Of a stretch of DNA of 64,000 nt, positions 38,497-49,486 are shown one piece after another. Positions within the stretch are counted from its first letter, which is position 1; the number at the start of each line of letters is the position of its first letter. The notes under the pieces were generated by a model. It was given only the letters and a program-made list of their open reading frames with translations. It had not been told where the DNA came from and ran no database searches. Source of the DNA: Styela clava (Eukaryota; Chordata; Ascidiacea; Stolidobranchia; Styelidae). Both the position numbers and the translations under genes were made by a program. The stretch lies in contig NC_135254.1 of NCBI RefSeq assembly GCF_964204865.1, forward strand, positions 14,699,001-14,763,000. Direction: 5' to 3'.

Positions 38497-38996
38497 CAGT
38501 GGCGTAGCATCCACCCCCGCGGTCGCGGGAGGGCCCACAGCGCAAAGGGGCCCAAGCGGTTAGAATTTAGAAATTCAAGCCGCAAAACCAAAAGCTGCAT
38601 TGCAAAACCAGTAATGCACATCTTATAACGTTGGTGTTAGTTCTGCTCAAATCGTTTTGTTACGTGACAAAGCCAGGGAGTCGTCGATTTTCGACGTCCT
38701 GTGGTTTGGTCGCACCGGCAAAATTACGAAGGCTGTCAGAATGATTTCGAAAGCAAAACCTCTCAGTTGCGCACAGAAACGCAGAGTAAGGGCAGAAGAG
38801 GAAGCACGTATGAAAAAACTTGAAGTAACCAAGATAAACGGCAAATTTTAAGTTACCATTGCCTTTTAGTAGCGACATGTTATGCTTTTTGACGAAATAA
38901 AAAAAGCGTTGTTTTAGCTTATGTCCGGAAGTTTTTAGGGTCATTTCCACGAAATATTTTTGCGGGAGGGCCCACGAAAGTCTTGCTACGCCACTG
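38497..38996. mobile_element. Non-autonomous hAT element, 500 bp
   Basis: It starts CAGTGGCGTAGCA and ends TGCTACGCCACTG, a perfect 13-bp inverted repeat, with GGGAGGGCCCA near both ends. Both sides are flanked by TATATATA (8 bp), as expected for hAT, though the flank is a TA repeat so the duplication is less informative here. A 64-codon frame inside has no transposase motif. Confidence 0.8.
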
Positions 38997-39126
38997 TATA
39001 TATATGTCAAATATGGCTTCAATAATAAAAATTTGGGAATTTACTTCGACCATTGGCAGAAAGAACAAAACAAGATGGAGGCGATTCGAAATTTTGCTTC
39101 GAACCTATTCAAATATTCGACTCGAA

Positions 39127-39305
39127 ATGCCAAGTCCATGTCGGGTATGGGATTTGTTTCAGATAGGTGGACTTGGTGGTGGAGAAAGCCGTGGTCGACC
39201 AGTGGTCATGTGAACTACTCTACGGCGACGAGGAGTCCAGCAATCCTCTCGCACACGGGGTTCGAATCGGAGGTGCAATGGCGTGAGGGCGGTGTAGCAA
39301 CGAGG
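39127..39305 (-). mobile_element. tRNA-derived SINE copy, reverse
   Basis: On the minus strand it has the GATTCGAACC-like B-box region, GCGAGAGGATTGCTGGACTC, CCACTGGTCG and TCCACCACCAAGTCCA, matching the copy at 37338-37718 but without its 3' tail. Confidence 0.65.
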
Positions 39306-40073
39306 CATGAAAGATTGTTTTTGCGAATTGCAGCAATTTTAAAAATGTTGCACTTCAAGCTGTCATATCTTTCGTACAAAGTCAGATGACGTATTCGAAT
39401 ACTGGGTTTAGATTGGAGCAATTTTCTTTTTAAGTACATTGAAAAGTGCAAAGAAACACGCATTATTGTATCACAGCATTGTTTGAAGATGGATGGTTAC
39501 TGTAAATCACAATATTTCTTTATCCATTTGCTGCAATCAAGATTGACATCATATAAATTCATTATGCCGCCATAATATACGCTTCCAAAAATTCAAGGCT
39601 GTAATAAAACATGACAATAGAATACGGTACCAGTATATAGTCAGGAAGCGAGGGGTCGTGGTGGACGTGGCATTCTTAGATTCGTTGTAGCTTATGAATT
39701 ATTATAGCTGTGTATCGACATGCCCCCTTTCTTTAAATAAAGACATTATTACGTTAAAAATTAATTTGAATTATAGCATACCTTGAGAAGCCCTACTAGC
39801 CTATTCCATCTGTTAGGCCCCTTCATTTTTTGAGCTCAGAATTTCTCTCTAAACAACATCAAATGTCATTGCTCAATGTTAAAAAATATTAGTGCATTAA
39901 ACTCTTCGTTCTTTTCATTCTCCCCATTCACGGGTGCAAATTTTTAATTGAAAGAATAAAAATTTACTTAAATCAGTTTTGCTTTCAATTTTAATTTCTT
40001 TGATAAAACTTTTACAATAATTGTGAAGTTTATTTACGAGAACATAAGAAATAGTTACAGCCATCAAATAGCC
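39306..40073. other. No recognised feature
   Basis: AT-rich intergenic sequence; no motif, RNA or repeat pair was identified. Confidence 0.35.
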
Positions 40074-40524
40074 CAGGGGTGGGCAAAATTATTTAATATA
40101 AGACCCGCATGCAGCAAGTCAGAAATATGTGAGAGCCGCATAATTTTTGGAATTAATAATAGTAAAAATTTCATACAAACGTATAATAACAATATTGCAA
40201 AGTATATATATATTCTTCAACCGCTTAATGAATTAAAAAAAAACTGTTCCGCTAGTTCCTCTTGGTTAAATTTGGATAATATATAAATATTGTCAGTCAA
40301 AGCAAAATCATGCAAAAGTTCATCAAAATTTATCTGTTTAAGTTTGTCACTCTCAATGCTCATTCCAGACAACCTTTCTTGAGACATTGTCGATCTCAGT
40401 TAATTTTTGATGCTTTTGAGTCTTGCGAAAGATTTCTCTCCTGAGCAGTTAGTGACCATTAAGCTTAGAAACAAGTCTTAATATTGCTTCCACATTAGGA
40501 AAGGCGGTGTGGATTTTTTCCTAG
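40074..40524 (-). pseudogene. hAT transposase relic, C-terminal half
   Basis: A hAT-type end (CAGGGGTGGGCAAAATT) lies at 40074. Reading minus strand from 40524: HTAFPNVEAILRLVSKL, then after a 1-base frame change NCSGERSFARLKSIKN, a stop, LRSTMSQERLSGMS and INFDELLHDFA. This is the hATC dimerisation region of hAT transposases (pattern GERSFS-LKxIK-LRSTMSQERLSGL). It is inactive because of the stop and the frameshift. The preceding part of the same protein lies at 45857-46109, on the other side of the LTR element. The terminal region is homologous to the non-autonomous element at 62322-63101. Confidence 0.8.
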
Positions 40525-40839
40525 TGTCACGGTCTAAGATGTTGCTACCGTGTGTATTGAATCAGAAGACTCAGATTCCGGATTTGTGGTTTATTATGAG
40601 GCAACTTCACAGTTAAAACAGCACAAAACAGAGAACACAGGAAAACACGTCCGGCCGCCAGCGAGGCGACCGGAGAAGAGGCGAAAAGCTCTCTTTTTCT
40701 CCCGACCTGATGGCGATCGGAGTCCCACAGCAACCGGACCCGGATGAAGTATACCCGAACCAAGGGTCCTCAAAAAGCATATAGGCAAATACAAAAAGAC
40801 AAACTAAATTAAAACACACGGATAATAAAATCCGTGACA
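40525..40839 (-). repeat. 3' LTR of the gypsy-like element
   Basis: Direct repeat of 45543-45856, with differences mainly in one block near 40680-40730. TG...CA ends with the short inverted repeat TGTCACGG/CCGTGACA. Confidence 0.85.
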
Positions 40840-43156
40840 GAATCCCTCCCTTGTTTAGGATGAAACTCCACAAGTTTCATTCTCAAAATCGAATTAAAAA
40901 AACACAAAACAACCAAATTTTTTAAAGATTATGTACCCCTTCCCCTCTTCAAAATATCTTTCACATAGCCAAATGGTTTAAACAAGATGATACAATAAAA
41001 AATAGTCATGAACGAAATTGCTCTTCAAATCCTATTCGATATAGATTCCGCTTGACAGGCTTGGCAAAGATGTCATGGTTTTTCCAACCCCGTGTAACTC
41101 CGGAAATTTGGCCCCGGTGTTGAATTCGCTGACACGCTTGACTTGGTGCTGACAGATTATTATTGCTTCGAAAATCATCGTGCGACTTTCTGTGTTCTGA
41201 CGGCGCTGTCTCGCGTCAAGATTAAGTGAGTGACTTATAAATATTCAAGTTAGTTGTGCACATGAAATATTACACGATATACTTGACTATAGAACTGATA
41301 GAATGCAGATTACAAAACAAAATAGAAGAACAATTAATTGAGTGGGAACGCCCTAAGACCGGTACAGCACCCGAAAGCACATTGACAGTAAGATTTTAAA
41401 TTCACTTTAAAGCTCTCATGAGTATATGTGGTAGAGAGCCGCTATGTGCTACGATTATTCTGCATAAAAAAGAGTAAGTTGTAAATGTTCTTATAGGTAC
41501 CCAATACAGTAATGATTTGTCAAGGAATGTACATTTCGATAAGAGATATGTATATTTTCGGATCATAAAAAAGTTACAGTGTGAAGATTTATGCTGTGTA
41601 ATCAAAGCAGTAAGCGAGAATATAAATTGACTGATGGGTGATGCTTTATCTCAAAATTAGCTTACACCATATCAATGAAAATATTTTTGGTGGAGCAACT
41701 AAAGCTGTCAGCAAAAAAAAAAGAAATGTGAGCGATACCACCCTGAAATTGTGACGTCTGCAGAAAAACATAAATTAAAAACACATATTTTAACTTCAAT
41801 TAATTAGTGTTTTATAATGGAGTTCTACTGATCTTGATAATTTTTTCCCAGACTCATTCTGTCATTGTATACGAAGTCACCAGCTGCACATTACAACATA
41901 AGAGGCGTTTTACGTTTTGCCATGATAATTCATTTTGCTTGATTTCAGGCTGGTACTAATAACTCACATAAATTGGATACCTATTATTGCTATTATCTAA
42001 ACATAGCTTCAACATATATATATCTATAATTTTAGATGTGCCAAAAAGTTTTGAATTATTTTGTCGAGTGTTTTTAAATTATTGATTTGTGATCAATAGC
42101 AATAACTTTTTTGCTACTGCAAAATCCACCACATTTATTGAATGCATTAATATTTCCCCTGGAACCTTTACATGTTATTAATTCCAATTTGTTTTGCGGG
42201 GTATTCACATTTTTGTTTCAAATAATATTTGTCAAAGTGACTGTTATACTTATATATAAACACATACATGCTTAGATGGTAGACAAGGTTCAATTGCTGT
42301 TGGCAATTTATTTCAAAATACCCTAACTAAAATAATTTTTGCAGACGTCTCGAAACTCACTTTTGAAGAATGATTTGCTGTAACTAGATGGGGTTTTGGT
42401 ATGGAAACGCATCTAGGGGGATTTTATGAAGATATGTCTAAAAAAAACGTTTGAAACAGCCATGTAAACTAACAGACCAACATGTTTAACTCAATAGCTT
42501 GATAAAAATGTCTGTTAAATATTAAGCACAGGTATAGCACAAAGAATTGTTTTGGGTTTTAATTCATTTGTATTTTTTTTTTTAGATCTATCTCCTATTG
42601 AGCATTTAAATACTTGGAGCATGATTATTATTTCTAAAATTACCAACAGTATTTGGGTCATTAATAACAGATGAACCGGGGAAATTTTTCTTTGTAGGTT
42701 CTTCCTGCATCTGGTGCTAGGATTTCGGAAATGGGTGAATTTGAAGCAACTGCCAAGTTTTGCAAACTGCAAAATACATTTTTTAAGATATGGAACAGCA
42801 CTACTGACGTGGCTTCCCGCAAAAACGGAAATCTACTACTACTCTATGAAACATCTGGAGACAAAAGACAGTAGATCAGCAAAAATTCATAAATATTTCA
42901 CACACTGGAAGTCTACAACAGATGATTAGCTCAAGGATTTTTTAACAAAATTAATGCTATACACTACAGCTACATGCAACACATTCTGTAGTCATATTTA
43001 AAAAAAAAAACATTTATTGTTTCTCCAGCGTATGAAGGGCTTCATATACTGGTACCTTCAACATGTGGTATACCATATTAGACCAAACATCTGTCAGCCC
43101 CCCCTTTAAGTGTAAGATGAAAGTCTTCTAAATTGGTTTACTATATCATACATATA

Positions 43157-43370
43157 AATTTTTTCGTGGCTTGAAACACTTTTTAGAGTTAGACCGCGAT
43201 CAGACCTGCTAGGTGTTTTGGTCTAACTTGTCAATTAAAAGATTTCAGCCCCCCCCCCCCCCCCCCCCCTTCAAAATCTTCAGCTATGCCCGTAGGGCCT
43301 CACCCTCAATATTGAATGAATCGCCAAAGGATTTTCAGTTTAAAAGATGCATATTTTGCAGGTCGCGGGG
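43157..43370. repeat. Diverged dispersed repeat with poly-C tract
   Basis: GGCTTGAAACACTTTTTAGA through CAATTAAAAGATTTCAG resembles the repeat at 19965-20090. It contains a run of 21 C at 43249-43269. Confidence 0.5.
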
Positions 43371-43635
43371 CTGGGGATCCATCGGTGCTCCAGTTGATTG
43401 AAAAGCAGCAAAGAAAAAGAAATATGTAGCAACGTCCACGTGATAGAACCTAAATTGCCTTTTTACTCCAACTAAGAACCACTCTCAAAGCCTTAAAAAA
43501 CATCAATACCACTATTAATATAACTCGATATTCAGTGTTTATTCACATTAGTAATTAAAATAATAATTTGTATTTCTATGGATTCTTGAGAAAAAAACTT
43601 TACTCCAGAAATACGTGTACCAAGATAACGGACAA

Positions 43636-43800
43636 CGGAACATAGTATGTGTACCAGGTTAGGCCATACTTTCAGGTACAAATACTACAAAACTCACTTG
43701 GTTAGTCCTTGAACTCGTAATAGAATTAAAATAAGGAAAAGGGAATAAAATTTTGGCCTAACCCTAACGTAGTACACATACTACGTTCCGATGTCCTCAT
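43636..43800. mobile_element. Short inverted-repeat element (GTGTGTAT family)
   Basis: The ends CGGAACATAGTATGTGTAC and GTACACATACTACGTTCCG are inverted repeats of about 19 bp around an AT-rich core containing GAACTCGTAATAGAA, shared with 7162-7355 and 50583-50745. Confidence 0.65.
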
Positions 43801-44189
43801 TTCTTGGTACGCATACTTCAGGAGTACGAAAACTTGACTGTAATCAGTAAATCACATACATCTTAATCTTCGTTCTAGCTGCTGTGTTTCTTCAATTGTT
43901 TTCGTATTCCATGAGTCCTATTGTCCATCTTGTTGTTATTATTTTGGCTGCAGTACTTTGCGTATACATTTGCTCAATTTTTTGAATACTTTCTCAAGTA
44001 GTGTTGTTACATCTTGACATTCAGTTACATTGTTTAATAGGTATTCGCTCATGAATGATTTGAAAATATTTTTCTTTTATATCAAGTGTCGGATGTTCAA
44101 TGATGTGATGATGGAAAAAATTTCAGCTGCTTGCATGTGTTGAGATAGCCTTATAATCATTGACTCTTACAAAAGTTATTAAAAGATTG

Positions 44190-44460
44190 GTTTGATTGAT
44201 TTCTTGAGCAGAGCCTTGTGTTTCTGGGTTGCATTATTAACAGAAATTGCTGCTCTACCTATGCATTCCAGATTGTTGTCACATTCACAAAAGCTGCAGT
44301 GCGCAAATCACTGGCCCTTCGTTTCGTTTGACGCCGTTGAATTCTTTCTCATATTCATTACGGCAAAATTTTTACGTTTACTCATTTTATCCCTTATGAA
44401 GTTCCAAATCTAAGCTAAATTCAAAGTTTAATTTACTGGTATATTCATTTATAAGGTCAA
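44190..44460 (-). pseudogene. Transposon-type zinc-finger fragment
   Basis: On the minus strand NGVKRNEGPVIC is followed, after a frame change, by AHCSFCECDNNLECIGRAAI and then a QKHK string. This resembles the C-x2-C ... KHK zinc finger found ahead of many hAT-like transposases. No catalytic domain is attached. It lies inside the LTR element and is probably a nested insertion remnant. Confidence 0.35.
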
Positions 44461-45073
44461 AAATAAGGACACGTCAAAATAAAGATGTTTCTTAGAAATA
44501 AGGACAAAAATATTTCCTAAAACAAAGACCTTCAAAATAAGGACAAATTCTAAAAATAAGGACGTTATGGCAGTCCTGATTATAGGTCAAGTGGAGAAAA
44601 AACTTCTGTGAAAGCTACTTGAGATGAAGTGAGATCAAAATGCTGTGCTACTAAGCGTTTTTTTTTTTATATAAAGTGCAAAGTATTCATTTTCGTCGCC
44701 GCTTTACCTACATCTGACTGACATTTTTTGCAATGCATCGCATTTTTGATGCCTTGCTTTCTTTCGACAAGGAAGTTGTCACATCATCCTGGTCATTTGC
44801 AAGACAGACTGTGTCTTCATTTTCACAATTATTTGTTCATTTTTATCAAATTTCTTAGTCTTTCAGCAAATATTTCGATTAGTCATCAATGATCAGGGCT
44901 AGTTTTCGAGCTGTGATGCAGAAGCGTCGTCGTCGTTAAGCATCTTGTCTGAACAAAACCAACCGTGACGCCCGCCACTTGGAGGTGCAACATCGCCTTT
45001 GTTTGTTTAATATACGGCAAGCGGAGTTAGACATCTAGTAGTAGTATATATTTACGGTTTTTCTCATCTTTAT

Positions 45074-45508
45074 TTAAATGTTCCACTTCGGATAATAACC
45101 TTCCCCCACTTCAGGATCAGAGCCAGACATATCAGCAATTTGGTAAACCTCCCCTCTTGGGTGAACTACTCCCACTGAGGTACCCACCTCGACATGCACC
45201 GGTTCCTGGCTCACGTTGACCACACAACTTGGGATTCCAACAACCCAGGGCTCCACCACTGAAGGTAACACACAATCCCACTTCTGAAAACCGGTCACAA
45301 CAGTCCAGCCAGCTTTAACCACCGCACACATGCCGGGACCTTCATCATCACACCAAGGCTCACTCAGCCCACCAAAAATGTTGTTATGTTCCGCCTGAGA
45401 CACCGTTCCCGAAGTCGCTGAGTTGATAATGGTTCCGTTAAACTCTTCGTCCAAGCTGGATTTTTGTTTCATTTTCCTGATTGTCAGAACCTTCGAAGTT
45501 GCCGTCAT
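45074..45508 (-). pseudogene. Open frame at the 5' side of the LTR element (gag/protease-region candidate)
   Basis: A 144-codon frame lies just inside the 5' LTR, in the direction of the element. A frame starting with ATG right after the LTR (MASTATDLEEIN) overlaps it out of frame. The part SCVVNVSQEPVHVEVGTSVG resembles the V-N-S-x-x-V-x-x-x-x-G-x-x-V-G segment found near the protease of gypsy polyproteins. No DTG protease motif or zinc knuckle is visible, so assignment is tentative and the frame is probably an eroded internal piece. Confidence 0.35.
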
Positions 45509-45542
45509 TGATTTCCTCCAAATCCGTCGCCGTGCTCGCCAT

Positions 45543-45856
45543 TGTCACGGTCTAAGATGTTGCTACCGTGTGTATTGAATCAGAAGACTCAGATTCCGGA
45601 TTTGTGGTTTATTATGAGGCAACTTCACAGTTAAAACAGCACAAAACAGAGAACACAGGAAAACACGTCCGGCCGCCAGCGAGGCGACCGGAGAAGAGAG
45701 CGTGAAACTCTTTTTCTCACAACTCGAGGGTGATTGTAGTCCCACAGCAACCGGACCCGGATGAAGTATACCCGAACCAAGGGTCCTCAAAAAGCATATA
45801 AGCAAATACAAAAAGACAAACTAAATTAAAACACACGGATAATAAAATCCGTGACA
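45543..45856 (-). repeat. 5' LTR of the gypsy-like element
   Basis: Partner of 40525-40839. Given the minus orientation inferred from the purine tract, this is the promoter-bearing LTR. Confidence 0.85.
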
Positions 45857-46109
45857 CTAGCACATAATTTCATAAAGGTTCCCACGAGACAATGAAATAG
45901 GGTAGATTGCTCTTCTGTAGGCTACCGGTAAGCCCTTGGATTTGTGTTTGACTCACGTACGAATGAAAATGTAGTCCATCAGTAAGTCTCGGATTAACAT
46001 CTTCTGGATACGATTCCTTTAAAAGTTCTACGCCTCGTACAATTTCTACCTTAGATGCTTTCTGATTAGCAATAAAAGAGGAACATTTCTCCAATGTCAC
46101 TGTACACAT
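45857..46109 (-). pseudogene. hAT transposase relic, upstream half
   Basis: The minus strand reads KASKVEIVRGVELLKESYPE, DVNPRLTDGLHFHSYVS and then LTGSLQKSNL, of the type found just before the hATC domain in hAT/DUF4371-like transposases. It ends at the CTAG target duplication; the same gene resumes at 40524 with AFPNVEAILRL. The N-terminal half of the transposase was not found to the right. Confidence 0.6.
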
Positions 46110-46140
46110 TAGCGCTTCTTCTCAAATTGGCTTCAAGTGC

Positions 46141-47101
46141 GTCGAGAATAGGGATAAATTAATAAATGAATAGGCTTCAGCCTGCCTAGTCTATTGGGAA
46201 AGCTGGCCCTGCATATATATATATTGTTTTCTAGGATTAAAAGGGTAGACTTTTTCAAATTTAGACAGATTCATTTACGCGGCCGTATTTAATGTTTAAA
46301 CCTATATATAAAACGGTAAATATTTGTGGCAAGAATTATCAACCTAATTAAAAAATTGAACAAATAACACTTTCGTTAAATTTAAACCCTTTTTTTAACC
46401 CGGAACTAGCCTATACAATTCAAAAAAATAAAAACGATTTGAAAATGAATAAAGTTCAAAATTTAATTTCGAAGCCTAGTTTTGCTGAAATGACTCCATA
46501 CAACATTCTTTTCCCTCCGTAATGAACAAACGATTCCCTATTGGCAATTCGAGTACTCGGCAGTAATTCGTATCCATGTATAAAGTGGAATGTTTGTAGT
46601 CTAGTGCAGTAGTGTCAAACTTTTTTGTGTCGTCGCCCCCTTACACTACTTTTTACATTATCACTGACTGAACACACCGACAATACAATAAAACATGAAG
46701 CCACAAATAAATTTATTGCAAATCAATTAAACAAATGAATTAATCATGGCTCATGGTGTTTTTTTAATAGAATGTATGAGTTTCAACAATATTTTAAAAC
46801 TAAAATTTCAAATGCCATTTTGGTCAGGTACAATCTCAAATCCTCTCGTATGTCTGATGACTCGCAGCAAACTTTATCTTCGGTAAATTTTGTTCAAAAT
46901 CGGAAACATTCGCCGCGATCACGACTTTCCAGCGGATAATGATTTTTCAGTTGCGGGAAATATGCAATTCATACGTGCATTAAAAATTAAATTATTAATT
47001 CAATTATGTTCAACGGAATGCTTCGGCTTAAGACAAATAAAAAAAAATTACTGAACTCTATAATATACCGCGGCACGGCAATTTGTGCCATGAAAAACAA
47101 T
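46141..47101. other. Intergenic sequence with a hAT-like end
   Basis: At 46608 CAGTAGTGTCAAACTTTTTTG followed by CGCCCCC resembles the left end of hAT elements. No matching right end was confirmed. Otherwise nothing is recognised. Confidence 0.35.
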
Positions 47102-47891
47102 GCTAATAACCGAATTGCGTAAGTCATTTTTGGCGATTATGATTTTTTATGAAATAGGTATTTATGTAATGCTGTGCACCTGTCTGTTAACTCAGATTTT
47201 ATTTTAAGAATTCCGAAACCCATAAAAATGGAGATTTAGTATGACATGCACATCTGTGCAATTGTTTCGTCATAATGAATTATCATTGTTAACGCAGGAC
47301 TAATGTGACGTCACAAAGGCAAAATAACTTCTGCTAAGTATTTTCGAGTTTTTGCATCTCGGATTCTAGCTTAGCGCGTATTAATTTGAATTTATACTAC
47401 AGTATAGGAAGACGTGCACTTGTGATATTCACTGTCCGAGTCCTTGGTTGGCTTTTATATTGGGTGCATTGCTGTTTTATTCTTTATATTTAATCTTAGT
47501 CTTATTTCGGTGGGTGTGCAGAACGTGTTAAGTTGATGAACTATATATTTTTAAACATAAAAAATAAAGTAATTGGAACTGATTAGCTATTTTGGGGATT
47601 AGACATTGTAGATACCGAGAATTACATTCGTTTTTGTAATGTTTAGTGTTCAGGACTGGTGCATATAGTAAAGATGCCCCCAAGTCATAGACACATTTCT
47701 GCCTAAGTCACAGTGCGCCATTATGACGTCACTTAACTGCGTCATACAAATTAACTTAAATCCGGCGACGATCAAAAAATTGAACCATGGAAAATTATTG
47801 ACTCTCAATGGAATAACAATAACATTAGGAAGTTTTTTACGTTTTTCTCAAAACTGCTAAAAATGACTTGCGCAATTCGGTTATTAGCGTG
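47102..47891. mobile_element. Inverted-repeat DNA element, copy 1
   Basis: The left end GCTAATAACCGAATTGCGTA and the right end GCGCAATTCGGTTATTAGC are inverted repeats extending inward over CAGTTTT/GGCGATT. The 790 bp are about 95 percent like 57608-58414 by eye. Both copies contain TGACGTCAC. No transposase motif was found. ACAAT occurs near both edges, a possible target duplication. Confidence 0.75.
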
Positions 47892-49410
47892 ACAATATGT
47901 AAAATAATATTTTTCAATTTTATTTTATTTTAATCATATTTTAGATATGTTTGACACAATTCTGTTAATTTTCGCGGCGTACTAAGCAACTCGACATTTA
48001 TGAACTGCTGCTGTAGTGCAATCAGTGATGGGGAGCAACATTTAGTGTCACACTAGTAGCACTACAAGTCTCATACAATGGCGAAACATTACCTTATACG
48101 CCGCTGTTTCCCATGACTCATTTCGAAAATATTGTTCTAGCATGCGTGATGAAATTATTTTATTTGTGTTATCATTTTCATTTGTCGATAAAAACACTGG
48201 TTACTAAATTGAGTAAAAGATGATATCAGTATTACCAATATTATATATATATATGTGAAATCAACACGACTGTGTCGGCGCGCTTGATCATTGAACCGGA
48301 CATGAATAACTTATTAGCGTTTGCGTTAAGTAAAATGAAAACTGCAATTAGAACAATGATAGAAATTGCGCGTTTCACTTGCGCAGTCACGATGCGTTTT
48401 ACAACATCCACCAATTGCGAATATTTGAATAGAGCATACCAGTATAGCGATATTTTACTTTAACCTGTTAGTTAGGGCTTACATATATATATTAGTGATA
48501 ATACAAAATAGGTAATATTTCACTTGAGTATTAAATACAAGTTATACTATAGTTCAAGATTATCGGTCAGTCGAAGCCCACACTGCAATCTAAACCGATT
48601 TCGTGAATCTGGAGCCATATGCACACATCTATTCCTGCCAATAGCCACAAGCTACAATTTCTATAAATTTGTGTAACGAATGAATTAAAATTCATCAATT
48701 CCGACAAATAAATAAAACGAATAATTTATAGTTTGAGGTAATTCAAACAAACAGCAACGATATTTAACTGATTGTTCAAAAGCAACGTATTTCCAGTATC
48801 TTTCTTGTATCTCTCAACAGTAACAAGTTTCGTTGGTTACCAAGCCGTTGTCTCGCAGACTAACCTTTCACCTAGAAATCGAGGTATATTTGTGGTTCAT
48901 TTATAAGTTTGCTTAACCAGACGTTTCTCGTTCGACGTTTGCAAATATTAGAGTTCCAAGGCTAGACTCTGCAAACTTGCAAACACAACATAGTACAGTG
49001 CAACGTACCATCCTTCTTTCAATTGAAAAGCCACAACTCTGTTACCTAAGGCTGCAGTCCAATTTACTTTGCAGCTATATAAGGCTTATTTCATTTATTC
49101 ATTTTTTTTTTGTTGTAAACAGATTTTTTGCACTTTTATAATGTGTTAAAAAATATGCAAGAAATAAACCGACCTGTTCTTTTGAGTTAACGCGCGTCCA
49201 CCTGTTAACTAAAGTTAGTTAAATTAACCTAATAAGCTAAAGAAAAGCATGCCTTTGCGGATAAAATTTACTTACGCAACATGTGTAGAAGAACGGTATG
49301 TATATCGTATGTGGCAAGTGGAAAAGTACTAGGTACAATTTCATCTATTCGACGCACGCTGTGCGATGCGAGAGATAAAAAGACATCCATGTGAATTCCG
49401 GTGCCGAGCA
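47892..49410. other. Upstream region of the FMO gene
   Basis: No gene is recognised. A 63-codon frame at 48272-48463 lacks motifs. Confidence 0.35.
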
Positions 49411-49486
49411 TATATACAGGCCCTGACTGAAAGAACGACGCAGTAAGTCAACGGTGCTCTGCTCGTGCGTGATAGTTTTATCCTAG
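49411..49486 (+). promoter_or_regulatory. Probable FMO core promoter and short 5' UTR
   Basis: TATATA at 49411-49416 lies 76 bp before the ATG at 49487. The sequence right before the ATG is TTTTATCCTAG, which looks like a splice acceptor, so trans-splicing of a leader or a missed 5' exon is possible. Confidence 0.4.

Larger units (their letters stand above)
40525..45856 (-). mobile_element. LTR retrotransposon (gypsy-like), internally degraded
   Basis: Two direct repeats of about 315 bp (40525-40839 and 45543-45856) begin TGTCACGG and end CCGTGACA and are flanked by CTAG on both outer sides (40521-40524 and 45857-45860), a 4-bp target duplication. A purine tract on the minus strand (AAGGGAGGGAT, at about 40842-40852) abuts the left LTR, and a possible primer site TGGCGAGCACGG follows the right LTR, so transcription is right to left. 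I found no reverse transcriptase or integrase motif in the 4.7 kb interior, which also holds younger repeats. It is inserted in a hAT transposase relic. Confidence 0.82.
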
